Shown here: positions 1 through 8,742 of the stretch, in pieces
How the letters are laid out: every line of letters begins with the position of its first letter
How positions within the stretch are numbered: the first letter of the stretch is position 1
From: an uncultured Treponema sp.
GTDB taxonomy: Bacteria; Spirochaetota; Spirochaetia; Treponematales; Treponemataceae
Direction: 5' to 3'
Length of the DNA: 64,000 bases
Assembly (NCBI GenBank): GCA_910584475.1
Contig: CAJUBD010000016.1
Span: forward strand, 3,249 to 67,248
Program-made: the position numbers and the translations under genes
The notes under the pieces: generated by a model
The model's input: the letters and a program-made list of their open reading frames with translations, nothing else
The model's database searches: none
Told to the model about the DNA's origin: nothing

Positions 1-117
1 GGCAAGAATTGCGAGCGCGATTGCTACAACAAGGAAGATCTTTCCGCCATTTTTTTTGCCTTTCTTGCCTTTCCCGCTTTTTTCAAAATTTTCATCGTCC
101 AAAAAGTCTTCATCCAT
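1..117 (-). CDS. N-terminal part of a small single-pass membrane protein
   Basis: The first 39 codons of a leftward gene that runs off the left edge. The peptide begins with an acidic stretch (MDEDFLDDENFE), then a Gly/Lys-rich stretch (KSGKGKKGKKNGG), then the start of a hydrophobic helix (KIFLVVAIALAILA). This is the layout of an inner-membrane protein with a short cytoplasmic tail. The ATG has GGAG about 8 nt upstream. FliL-type flagellar proteins and other bitopic proteins can look like this, but too little is visible to assign a function. Confidence 0.6.
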   Translation of the reverse strand, partial: MDEDFLDDENFEKSGKGKKGKKNGGKIFLVVAIALAILA

Positions 118-214
118 AGTTTTTCTCCGTCTTATTTCCAATGATTTTGTAAATACCAACTTTCGAAACCATTGAAAAACGCGATTTTGCAACGAAGCGA
201 AAAATCGCAGTCAT

Positions 215-345
215 ATAAACGAGCTTGTTTCGACAAACTCAAGGTTAAAATTCTAGCGCGGGTTTTTCGCAAAAAAACAAGGCGAAGAAACCGATGGCAA
301 GTCATAAGACTTGCGTGCTATTTTAGCCGCTGATTTTAAGCGTCT
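215..345 (-). repeat. Intergenic hairpin repeat, family A (with internal insertion)
   Basis: Read on the minus strand, TTAAAATCAGCGGCTAAAAT is followed after about 60 nt by the complementary arm and then a GAGTTTG...AAACaAGCTCGTTTAT hairpin. This is the architecture shared by the other family A copies in the window. It fills the gap between purA and the leftmost gene. Confidence 0.5.
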
Positions 346-348
346 GCT

Positions 349-1587
349 TTATTTTTTCGCTTCCTTTTTCCACGGATTTAGTCTCATGTAAGTTTCGCCG
401 CGCTCGCTGCCCACGGAAACGATTCCAACCGGCGTGTTCGTAAACTCTTCGATAAATTCTATGTAAGCCTTGGCATTCTTGGGCATCTTGGAATACGAGC
501 CGCATTCCTTGAGATTTTTCTTCCAGCCCGCGAACTTTTGCAGGACAGGCTTCGCCGCGTTGAGCGCGGGAATGCTCGTGGGAAATTCCGTGACAATCTT
601 TCCATCGATTTCGTAGGCGACACACGCTTCGATTTCGTCCATCGTGTCGTAAATGTCCAAATGCGTGAGCACGAGCGAATCTATCGAATTGACATGGCAC
701 GCATAGCGAAGCGCAACCAAATCCAAATACCCGCAGCGGCGCGGCCGACCAGTCGTAACGCCGAATTCGTTTCCAGTTTTGCGCACAAAATCGCAAAGTT
801 CGCCCTCGCTTTCCGAATTGAATTCGCTTGGCATAGGCCCGTTTCCCACGCGAGTTTCATAAGCCTTGAACACGCCGAAAATCCTGTCAATCGCGCGAGG
901 TCCTATTCCAGAGCCAGTTGACGCGCCAGCGGAACAAGACGCTCCGCTTGAAACATAAGGATAAGTGCCGCTGTCGATGTCGAGCATCGCGCCTTGCGCC
1001 CCTTCGAACAAAACATTGTCTTTGCGGCATTCCCACATTTTCTCCGCGATGTTCACGCGCATCGAAAGAAGCCGCTCCATATATGGTTTAAGGAATTTTT
1101 TGTCTGCAGCGTCAAGGTCGTCCATCTTTTCCTGCCAATCCAAATCGGCAAGGCGTATTCCATCGCGTTCGGATTTCTGCGAATATGTCGTTCCGATTCC
1201 GCGCCCTGTCGTACCAATTGGTCGCTTGCGGGCGGCATCGCGCTTTTTGTCCATTTCGCGATAACCGGGCAAAACGATGTGCGCCCTGTCGGAAATGAAA
1301 ACGCGCCCCTCCCATTCTATTCCGTTGTCCTTAAGCATTTTCAGTTCGTCGAAAAGCGCCTCGGGATCGATGACCATTCCGGAACCGAGGAAAACAGTTT
1401 TTTCAGGGTAAAGGATTCCTGAAGGCACTTGGTGCAGTGCGTACTTTTTTTTGCCGACGACAATAGTGTGACCGGCATTCGCGCCGCCCGCGAAACGCAC
1501 GACATGTTTTGCCTTTTCCGCCAAAAAATCCACAATCTTGCCTTTGCCTTCGTCGCCCCATTGAGCGCCCATCACGACAACATTCAT
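349..1587 (-). CDS. purA: Adenylosuccinate synthetase
   Basis: Makes adenylosuccinate from IMP, aspartate and GTP, the first AMP-specific step of purine synthesis, in the cytoplasm. The 412-residue product shows the family signatures: the N-terminal GDEGKGKIVDFL phosphate-binding loop, NAGHT, the GTTGRGIGTTY region, the FEGAQGAMLD loop and the GVTTGRPRRCGYLDL segment. Length is normal. A TTG lies one codon upstream, but the ATG at 1587 is preferred because GGAGG sits 7 nt before it. purB lies elsewhere in the window (20.4 kb), so the AMP branch is not one operon. Confidence 0.97.
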   Translation of the reverse strand: MNVVVMGAQWGDEGKGKIVDFLAEKAKHVVRFAGGANAGHTIVVGKKKYALHQVPSGILYPEKTVFLGSGMVIDPEALFDELKMLKDNGIEWEGRVFISDRAHIVLPGYREMDKKRDAARKRPIGTTGRGIGTTYSQKSERDGIRLADLDWQEKMDDLDAADKKFLKPYMERLLSMRVNIAEKMWECRKDNVLFEGAQGAMLDIDSGTYPYVSSGASCSAGASTGSGIGPRAIDRIFGVFKAYETRVGNGPMPSEFNSESEGELCDFVRKTGNEFGVTTGRPRRCGYLDLVALRYACHVNSIDSLVLTHLDIYDTMDEIEACVAYEIDGKIVTEFPTSIPALNAAKPVLQKFAGWKKNLKECGSYSKMPKNAKAYIEFIEEFTNTPVGIVSVGSERGETYMRLNPWKKEAKK

Positions 1588-1649
1588 CAAAAGGCCTCCA
1601 AACGAAAATATTGGACGTGTTCGGAAATTTCAGTTTTCCAAACGCATTT

Positions 1650-1678
1650 ATTATAACATAAAACGCGCGTTTGTGCAA
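1650..1678 (-). promoter_or_regulatory. sigma-70 promoter of purA
   Basis: On the minus strand TTGCAC is followed by a 17-bp spacer and TATAAT. This gives a leader of roughly 55 nt that includes the GGAGG ribosome-binding site. Confidence 0.7.
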
Positions 1679-1719
1679 GGATATTTGAGATGACTTGTCG
1701 TTATAAAAATAAAAAGTCA

Positions 1720-1748
1720 TTGACATTAGTATAAAAAAATGCTATGTT
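1720..1748 (+). promoter_or_regulatory. sigma-70 promoter of the YidC-like fusion gene
   Basis: TTGACA, a 17-bp spacer and TATGTT lie 31 bp before the ATG at 1780. The leader of about 25 nt contains AAGGA. Confidence 0.65.
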
Positions 1749-1779
1749 AAGAAAACTGATATTTTCAAGGAAATAAAAA

Positions 1780-4523
1780 ATGTCTTTTTTTTCAATTCTT
1801 TACACAATTATAATATATCCGATTCAACTGCTGCTTGAATGCTGCTATATGATTTTTAGCGCAATTTTAGACGGCATTCACGGAAGCGAAGGAATCGCCG
1901 TGATTCTTTTGAGTTTCGTAGTCACCCTTCTCACCATTCCTTTATACATTGTTGCGGAAAGTTGGGCGGAAAAAGAACGACTGACACAGGAAAAAATGGC
2001 TGTGCGGCTTGCAAAAATAAAAAAGGCGTTCAAGGGCGATGAGCGCTATATGATGCAAAGTGAATACTACAGACAAAACAATTACCATCCGCTTATGGCG
2101 CTGCGCTCTAGCTTCAGCATATTGATTCAAGTGCCCTTTTTTCTTGCAGCCTATAATTTCTTGTCGCACTTGGAGTCTTTAAAAGGTGTTTCATTCCTAT
2201 TCATAAAGGATTTTGGTTCTCCTGATGCGACTTTAAAAATCGGGTCGCTTGCAATAAATATTTTGCCCATTTTAATGACGCTCATTAACTGCATCTCTGG
2301 GTTTGTATATTCAAAGGGGCATCCTCTGCGTGAAAAATTGCAAATTTATGGTCTTGCCTTGATTTTTCTTGTCATTCTGTATAACTCGCCGTCTGGACTG
2401 GTAGTCTATTGGACTATGAACAACATTCTTTCCCTTGTGAAAAATATCTTCTATAAATTAAAGAATCCTAAAAAAGTCCTGTATATAGTGTGCTGCATTG
2501 TCGCCGCGATTTTTATTATAAGCGTCTTTACCGTTTTATCAAAAACAAAAACCATCTATAGACTTGCGGTTATTCTTTTTGCCTTGCTATTGATACTGAT
2601 TCCGTTTATCATTAAAGCATTCAATTTCTTAATCACTGATAGATTTTTGTTCCTCGAAGAAAACAGCACTTTGCGCCTTGCACTATTTTTGCTTTCCGCA
2701 ATAGGCATCGCCATACTTGCGGGACTTGTAATCCCCTCGACTTTAATGCAGTCAGAGCCGGAGCAATTTTCATACATCGATGGCTACACAACGCCATTCG
2801 TTTTTTTGCGCGCGCCATTCATTCAATCGCTTGGGCTGTTTTTATTTTGGCCCGTATGCTTTTACGCCCTTTTTTCCGTAAAAACAAAGAAGACCATGGC
2901 AATTCTATTCTCATTCCTCCTGATTTTGGCAGTCGTAAACTGCTTTGTTTTCTCCGGAAATTACGGTCCCATCGAGCCGACGCTCCTTTTTATGGAGTCG
3001 CAGTATTTCACAAACGCACGGCTCACTTTCATAAGCATGGCGGCGGCGATTGTCCTGCTCATGGCGTTTGTTCTGACCCTGCATTTTAAGGCCGGGCTTC
3101 TTGCCGCGGTATCCACCATATTTATTATGGCGTTTGGAATTCTTTCCATAAAAAACTGCGTTTCAATAGGCAGAGCATTTAAAAATATGACACCTCCTGT
3201 AACCCTTGAAAGAGCGGAGCCAATCTACCATCTTTCGCGGAACGGCAAGAATGTGATTGTCGTTATGCAGGATCGACTCATATCCGCAAAAATTCCAGAA
3301 ATTTTGGAGGAGCGACCTGATTTAAGGGAACGGCTTGATGGATTCATCTATTATCCAAACACGACATCTTTTGGAACTCTCACAATGTTCGGAACCCCAG
3401 GGCTCTTTGGCGGCTACGACTACACGCCATGGCAAATAAACCATACGCCTGAAAAAACGCTGCAACAAAAACATAATGAAGCCTTGCTCACAATGCCCTT
3501 GATTTTTTTGGGAGAAAATCAAAACGAAAATGCAATTAACGGGGGGGGTATAACGTAACCGTCTCCGACTTACCTTACGAAAACTACCTTGAGCAACCAG
3601 TCTCACAAATATATGAGGACTATCCGAAAATAAACAGGCTTTCAGTACAAGGTTCTGTTTCAGATATTTGGTATAAGCGAAATAATTATGAAAGAACGAA
3701 CTATGTAAGCAAATGCGCATTGAGAAATTTCCTCCTCTTCAGCATATTCAAAATGGCAACCCCTGCCGTTAGACGAATCATTTACCAGGACGGATATTGG
3801 AGTTCTGACACAGCAAACAAAGATGAAACTTCCTTTATAAACAACTACTCCCAGTTGGACTTGCTTGATGAACTGTTTGATGGCGAAAGCGAAAAGAACA
3901 GTTTTATTATGATTGTCAACGAAATGACTCATGAACCTGCTCTCCTCCAACTGCCAGACTACACCCCGTCAAAAAACATTGACAACAGCATTTTCAAAAA
4001 TGTAGACAGAAACAATATTCAGGACACCGACTATCATATTAACGCTTGCGCATTGCTTCGGTGGGCTGAATTCTTTGATTATTTGCGGGAACAAAATCTT
4101 TATGACAACACAAGAATAATCATAGTTTCAGATCATGGAAGCCATGGAAAAAGTAAAATATACAAGGAAAGTGGAAAACTCCCCTTTAGGATTCAAAGAA
4201 TGAGCGCCTCCCTGCTTGTAAAGGACTTCAATGCGCACGGGGCAATAAAAACGGACATGTCCTTTATGACAAATGCCGACACCCCCTATCTTGCAACGAA
4301 AGGTTTGATTGAGAATGCGAGAAATCCGTTTACTGGAAGTCCTGTGAAAATGGACGATGAAGATGATAAATTGGAAAAAACAATTGTAATGGTTGCACCC
4401 GCCGTATCCACACGGGTGAGGCACGAAACTGAATGGAAGGTCGATGGATACTACAAGGTAAATGGCTCCATTTTTGATGAGAACAACTGGACAAAAATCG
4501 ACAGCGTAGAGACGACAAGATGA
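1780..4523 (+). pseudogene. YidC/Oxa1-like domain fused to LTA-synthase/sulfatase-like domain, frameshifted at a G8 tract
   Basis: The first frame encodes 592 residues and stops at 3558. Adding one G to the run at 3541-3548 joins it to a second frame ending at 4523, giving about 914 residues with the expected junction peptide GGGYNVTVSDLPYENY. Residues 30-230 resemble the YidC/Oxa1 insertase core, including YHPLMALRSSFSILIQVPF and SPSGLVVYWTMNNILSLV. More membrane helices follow to about residue 460. From about residue 488 an alkaline-phosphatase-superfamily domain begins (NVIVVMQD, NTTSFGTLTMFG, GGYDYTP), and its second half holds the metal-site motif VSDHGSHG. The domain resembles LTA-synthase/phosphoglycerol-transferase enzymes. 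The gene precedes a TagB-like gene, which points to a surface polyol-phosphate polymer. The break could be a true mutation, phase variation, ribosomal -1 slippage or a sequencing error. Confidence 0.75.
3541..3548 (+). repeat. G8 homopolymer tract at the frameshift
   Basis: Eight consecutive G inside the YidC-like fusion gene. G9 would restore one continuous frame, while G8 ends translation four codons later at TAA. Confidence 0.85.
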
Positions 4524-4590
4524 AATCAATAGTGAGATTTACAGGATGCAATAAAAATTTCATCGTCCGACATTTTTATGGAGGTAAAAA

Positions 4591-5814
4591 TTGACACAAA
4601 CCTTGCTTTATATTGACCCTGGCACAGGAAGCATGCTTTTTTCACTGGCAATCGGAGTGGCAACGACGCTTGTTTTTGCAGTACGTGCGCTGGCAGTAAA
4701 ACTGAGATTTGTTTTGAGTGGGGGAAAGGCGCAAAAAATCTCATCTAATAAAATCCCATATGTCATATTCAGCGACCACAAGCGTTACTGGAATGTTTTC
4801 AAGCCGGTTTGCGATGAGTTTGAGCGGCATAAAATTCCGCTCGTGTACTACACACAGTCAGCGGATGACCCCGCGCTTTCGGAAAAATATGAGTTCGTCA
4901 AGGCGGAATTCATCGGGGAAGGCAACAGGGGACTGGTTCGGATGAACATGCTGAACGCGGGAACGGTCATTTCCACAACCCCGGGACTTGATGTCCTGCA
5001 ATGGAGGCGCAGTAAGACTGCCGATAGATACATCCATATCCCGCACACGGTTACCGACCTGAGCGACTACAGGATGTTCGGCCTTGACCACTATGATGCG
5101 GTTCTATGCACAGGACAAAACCAAGTCGATTTCATTCGGAAAATCGAGGGACTTCGACCCACAATAAAAAGGAAGGACTGCGTGATTGTCGGCTCCACCT
5201 ATCTCGACGCGAACCTTGAGCGCGCGAGGAGCCTTGCTCCGCATCTTCCAAGCAAGGACAATCCGACCGTTTTAGTCGCGCCCAGCTGGGGGATGAGCTC
5301 GATTTTAAATCGCTTTGGGGAAGTGCTCATTTCATCCCTCTTGGGTTCCGGTCTAAAAGTCATCGTGCGCCCGCACCCTCAAAGTCTGGCATCCGAAAAA
5401 GAGATGCTGGAAACGCTTGAAACAAAATTCGCCGGCAAAGAAATCGAGTGGAACTTCGACAACGACAACCTTTCGGTTTTGAACCGCGCCGACATCCTCA
5501 TCACTGACTTTTCGGGCATCATCTTTGACTACGCGCTGATATTCGACCGCCCGCTCATTTATGCCGAAACAAATTTCGACACTTCTCCTTACGATGCCGA
5601 CTGGCTTGACGAAAGGATGTGGACATTCCGTGCCGCGGAGAAGATCGGGATAAAACTCGAGGAAAAGGATTTTCATAAAATTGGAGAAATCATACGCAAT
5701 GCAATGGCAAGCGAAAGGATGTCGGAGGAGCGGGAAAAGGTGAAAAAAGAATGCTGGCAAAACATCGGCGGCGCGGCAAAGGCAATTTTTGAATATGCGA
5801 CGTCAGCGATATAA
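4591..5814 (+). CDS. CDP-glycerol glycerophosphotransferase-like (TagB/TagF family) protein
   Basis: Predicted to transfer glycerol-phosphate or a related polyol-phosphate from a CDP donor onto a lipid-linked acceptor, on the cytoplasmic face of the membrane. The 407-residue product has an N-terminal hydrophobic segment (MLFSLAIGVATTLVFAV) and then the family core: HIPHTVTDLSDYRMFGLDHYDAV, VLVAPSWGMSS, VIVRPHPQS and ADILITDFSGIIFDYAL. These match the conserved PHP and DFSS-like motifs of the glycosyltransferase-B-type family. Start is TTG, six nt after GGAGG. It lies 67 bp after the YidC/LTA-synthase-like gene and is probably in one operon with it. Substrate is inferred, not shown. Confidence 0.85.
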   Translation: MTQTLLYIDPGTGSMLFSLAIGVATTLVFAVRALAVKLRFVLSGGKAQKISSNKIPYVIFSDHKRYWNVFKPVCDEFERHKIPLVYYTQSADDPALSEKYEFVKAEFIGEGNRGLVRMNMLNAGTVISTTPGLDVLQWRRSKTADRYIHIPHTVTDLSDYRMFGLDHYDAVLCTGQNQVDFIRKIEGLRPTIKRKDCVIVGSTYLDANLERARSLAPHLPSKDNPTVLVAPSWGMSSILNRFGEVLISSLLGSGLKVIVRPHPQSLASEKEMLETLETKFAGKEIEWNFDNDNLSVLNRADILITDFSGIIFDYALIFDRPLIYAETNFDTSPYDADWLDERMWTFRAAEKIGIKLEEKDFHKIGEIIRNAMASERMSEEREKVKKECWQNIGGAAKAIFEYATSAI

Positions 5815-5885
5815 ATTCCAAAAAACCGACATGAAAACTTGCTACTAAAAAATTTTCTCACGACTTAAAAAAAATCACGCATAAA

Positions 5886-5916
5886 AAAGTCCGCCTCCAA
5901 AACGAAAGCGGACTTT
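5886..5916 (+). terminator. Hairpin after the glycerophosphotransferase-like gene
   Basis: AAAGTCCGC (5886-5894) pairs with GCGGACTTT (5908-5916), a perfect 9-bp stem with a 13-nt loop. It lies about 70 bp past the stop and is probably a transcription terminator, though there is no long T-run. Confidence 0.45.
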
Positions 5917-5927
5917 GAAGTCAAAAA

Positions 5928-5965
5928 GGCGCAAGGTTTGCAACCGAGATTACAAACCTTGCGCC
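5928..5965. repeat. Perfect 13-bp inverted repeat
   Basis: GGCGCAAGGTTTG (5928-5940) pairs with CAAACCTTGCGCC (5953-5965) around a 12-nt loop. It lies between two convergent genes and may serve as a second, bidirectional terminator. Confidence 0.55.
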
Positions 5966-6055
5966 GCCAAGTCATGTGCGATTTCCCGTGCTTTTCGCGC
6001 AGCGTAAGGTGCTCGCACCTACAAATTCGAGCGGTGCGAGTAAACGGAAACTCCG

Positions 6056-6080
6056 CGAGTTTTGCCAAAGGCAAAACTCG
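6056..6080. repeat. Family A terminal hairpin (GAGTTTT/AAAACTC) at the end of pflB
   Basis: CGAGTTTTGCC, loop AAA, GGCAAAACTCG. This perfect 11-bp stem lies 10 bp beyond the pflB stop. The same terminal hairpin motif recurs after many host genes in the window. Confidence 0.6.
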
Positions 6081-6090
6081 TTATGCAAGC

Positions 6091-8427
6091 CTACAGGCTT
6101 GCATGGCATGTGCGCGCAATCACGTCGTCCTGCTGTTCCTTCGTCAAATTGATGAAGCGAACCGCATAGCCTGAAACGCGCACTGTAAAGTTGGCGTACT
6201 CGGGCTTGTCGGGATGCGCCTGGCAATCTTTTAGCTTTTCAACGCCGAACACATTCACGTTCAAGTGGTGTGCGCCATTCTCGAAGTAGCCGTCCATCAC
6301 GTTGACCAAGTTCGAGACGCGCTCGTTTTCATCGTGACCAAGTGCGCCAGGATTGATCGTCTGCGTGTTGGAAATTCCGTCAAGCGCATATTCGTAAGGA
6401 ACTTTGGCAACCGAGTTGAGCGATTTGACCAAGCCCTTCGTTTCCGCGCCGTAAGACGGATTCGCGCCCGGGCTGAATGGCTCGTGAGCCTTGCGTCCGT
6501 CGGGCAATGCGCCAGTCGCCTTTCCATAAACGACATTCGACGTAATCGTAAGAATCGAAGTGGAATGCTCGGCGTTGCGATATGTCGGATGCTTTTTGAT
6601 TTTCGCCATAAAGTCTTTCAAGAGCCATTTTGCGATGTCGTCCGCGCGGTCGTCGTCCTGGCCATAGCGAGGGAAGTCTCCTTGGATTTCGAAATCCTTT
6701 GCCAAACCCTGCTCGTCGCGAATGACTTTGACTTTCGCATATTTGATTGCGGAAAGCGAGTCAACGACATGGCTGAATCCCGCGATTCCCGTCGCGAACG
6801 AACGGCGAACGTCCGTGTCGATGAGCGCCATTTCAGCGGCTTCGTAATAATACTTGTCGTGCATATAATGAATTGCATTGAGACAATTGACATAAAGACC
6901 GGCAAGCCATTCAAGCATGACATCGTATTTTTTCATCACTTCATCATAATCCAAATATTCCGAAGTGATCATCGGCAATTCAGGACCGACTTGCACGTAA
7001 GGCGTAAGTCCCGCGCCTTCGTCCTTGCCGCCGTTGATGGCGTACAAAAGCGCCTTCGCCAAATTCGCGCGCGCTCCGAAGAACTGCATTTCCTTTCCGG
7101 TTTCCGTCGCCGAAACGCAGCAGCAGATTGAGTAGTCGTCGCCCCAAATCGGCCGCATAACGTCATCGTTTTCGTACTGAATTGAAGACGTGTCGATGGA
7201 AATTTTCGCGGCATATCGGCGGAAATTTTCCGGCAGACGCTTTGAATAGCAAACCGTGATATTCGGCTCGGGGCTTGGTCCCATATTTTCCAAAGTGTGC
7301 AAGAAGCGGAAATCGTTTTTCGTGACCAAACTGCGTCCATCCACGCCGAGACCCGCCACTTCGAGCGTAGCCCAAATCGGGTCGCCAGAGAAAAGCTGGT
7401 TGTAAGATTCGATTCGAGCGAAGCGCACCATTCGGAATTTCATTACGATGTGGTCTACAAGTTCCTGCGCCTCTTCCTCTGTCAAAGTGCCGTTCTTGAT
7501 GTCGCGTTCAATGTAGATGTCAAGGAAAGTTGAAATGCGTCCGACTGACATCGCCGCGCCGTTTTGCGTTTTGATCGCCGCCAAGTAGCCGAAGTAGAGC
7601 CACTGGAACGCTTCGCGGGCGTTGCGGGCGGGCTTTGAAATGTCATAGCCGTAAATCGCGGCCATCGCCTTGATTCCTTTGAGAGCCTTGATTTGTTCGG
7701 CAATTTCCTCGCGCTGGCGGATGATTTCCTCGGACATAGTTCCGTCGCCGCAGTTCGCCAAATCCTTTTGCTTTGATTCCATAATGAAATCAATTCCGTA
7801 GAGCGCGACACGGCGATAGTCGCCGACGATTCGTCCGCGTCCATAAGTGTCCGGCAAACCAGTGAGAATGTGCGCACTGCGCGCCTTGCGGATTTCGGGC
7901 GTGTACACATCAAAAACCGCGTCATTGTGAGTCTTGTGATATTCAGTGAAAATCTTGTGCAATTCTTCGTTGGGCTTGTAGCCGTACATCGCGCAGGACT
8001 GCTCCGCCATTTTGATTCCGCCATAAGGCATAAAAGCGCGTTTCAAAGGCTTGTCTGTCTGGAGACCGACGACTTTTTCCAAATCCTTGCCTTCGGGGCA
8101 AATATAGCCCGCCGGATGCGAAGTGAGTCCAGTAACGACATCCGTATCCAGCTCCAAAACGCCCGAACGTTTTACAGTGACTGTGGTAACCTCACCAGTT
8201 TTCTTGTTCTTTTTGGTTTCGGTCACTTCCACAACCTTGTTGTGTTCGGCCTTTTGCAATTTCTGCAATTCATCGAACAGTTTTTCGGTAGCCTTTGTAG
8301 GGCCTGCCAAAAATGCCGCATCACCCTCGTAAGGCGTGTAGTTCATCTGAATGAATTCGCGGACGTTGATTTCGTCCTGCCAAAGACGACCAGCCTTAAA
8401 GCCAGTCCACTCTTCTCTTAGAGCCAT
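6091..8427 (-). CDS. pflB: Pyruvate formate-lyase (formate C-acetyltransferase)
   Basis: Glycyl-radical enzyme that cleaves pyruvate with CoA to acetyl-CoA and formate in anaerobic fermentation. The 778-residue product has the active-site cysteines in SICCCVSATETGKEMQFFG and the C-terminal glycyl-radical motif RVSGYAVRF, followed by LTKEQQDDVIARTCH. Length is standard. An ATG four codons upstream overlaps the Shine-Dalgarno GGAGG, so the ATG at 8427 (MALREEWTGF) is the start. No activase gene (pflA) is adjacent in the window. Confidence 0.97.
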   Translation of the reverse strand: MALREEWTGFKAGRLWQDEINVREFIQMNYTPYEGDAAFLAGPTKATEKLFDELQKLQKAEHNKVVEVTETKKNKKTGEVTTVTVKRSGVLELDTDVVTGLTSHPAGYICPEGKDLEKVVGLQTDKPLKRAFMPYGGIKMAEQSCAMYGYKPNEELHKIFTEYHKTHNDAVFDVYTPEIRKARSAHILTGLPDTYGRGRIVGDYRRVALYGIDFIMESKQKDLANCGDGTMSEEIIRQREEIAEQIKALKGIKAMAAIYGYDISKPARNAREAFQWLYFGYLAAIKTQNGAAMSVGRISTFLDIYIERDIKNGTLTEEEAQELVDHIVMKFRMVRFARIESYNQLFSGDPIWATLEVAGLGVDGRSLVTKNDFRFLHTLENMGPSPEPNITVCYSKRLPENFRRYAAKISIDTSSIQYENDDVMRPIWGDDYSICCCVSATETGKEMQFFGARANLAKALLYAINGGKDEGAGLTPYVQVGPELPMITSEYLDYDEVMKKYDVMLEWLAGLYVNCLNAIHYMHDKYYYEAAEMALIDTDVRRSFATGIAGFSHVVDSLSAIKYAKVKVIRDEQGLAKDFEIQGDFPRYGQDDDRADDIAKWLLKDFMAKIKKHPTYRNAEHSTSILTITSNVVYGKATGALPDGRKAHEPFSPGANPSYGAETKGLVKSLNSVAKVPYEYALDGISNTQTINPGALGHDENERVSNLVNVMDGYFENGAHHLNVNVFGVEKLKDCQAHPDKPEYANFTVRVSGYAVRFINLTKEQQDDVIARTCHASL

Positions 8428-8432
8428 AAATA

Positions 8433-8472
8433 CCTCCATAAAAAGTCGTTTCGCAATGAAATGAAAAACGAC
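8433..8472 (-). repeat. Family B-like leader hairpin carrying the pflB Shine-Dalgarno
   Basis: On the minus strand the hairpin GTCGTTT/AAACGAC is followed directly by TTTTTATGGAGG and the start codon. The same order (hairpin, TTTTTAT, GGAGG, ATG) occurs before the genes starting at 19105 and 38472. Confidence 0.45.
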
Positions 8473-8592
8473 ATCAAAAACTCGCGTTAGAATCAGCGCA
8501 TTTTTGCGACAATTCTAAACATACATTTATTTTGGGTTACGAACAATCGGCATTCCAAATATATGGAAACATTCCGTTTGTTCCTTACTTAA

Positions 8593-8621
8593 AGTATAAA
8601 CCCATTTTGGTTTTAAATCAA
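8593..8621 (-). promoter_or_regulatory. sigma-70 promoter of pflB
   Basis: On the minus strand TTGATT, a 17-bp spacer and TATACT. The predicted leader is about 158 nt and contains the family B-like hairpin. The rest of the 315-bp gap before the flavo-diiron gene holds only the family A repeat described separately. Confidence 0.6.
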
Positions 8622-8680
8622 TAGATTTTTGAAAAAAAATTGCATAAAATTAAATTGTATTCAACTAAATCTAGACATTA

Positions 8681-8738
8681 AAAATAGTCGTCAAAAATAT
8701 TGCCGACTATTTTAATACGAGTTTCTTTCAGAAACTCG
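8681..8738 (+). repeat. Intergenic hairpin repeat, family A
   Basis: AAAATAGTCG (8681-8690) pairs perfectly with CGACTATTTT (8704-8713). Then TAATA and a second hairpin CGAGTTTC/GAAACTCG (8718-8725, 8731-8738). It lies between the pflB promoter and the 3' end of the flavo-diiron gene. Confidence 0.65.
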
Positions 8739-8742
8739 CTAT

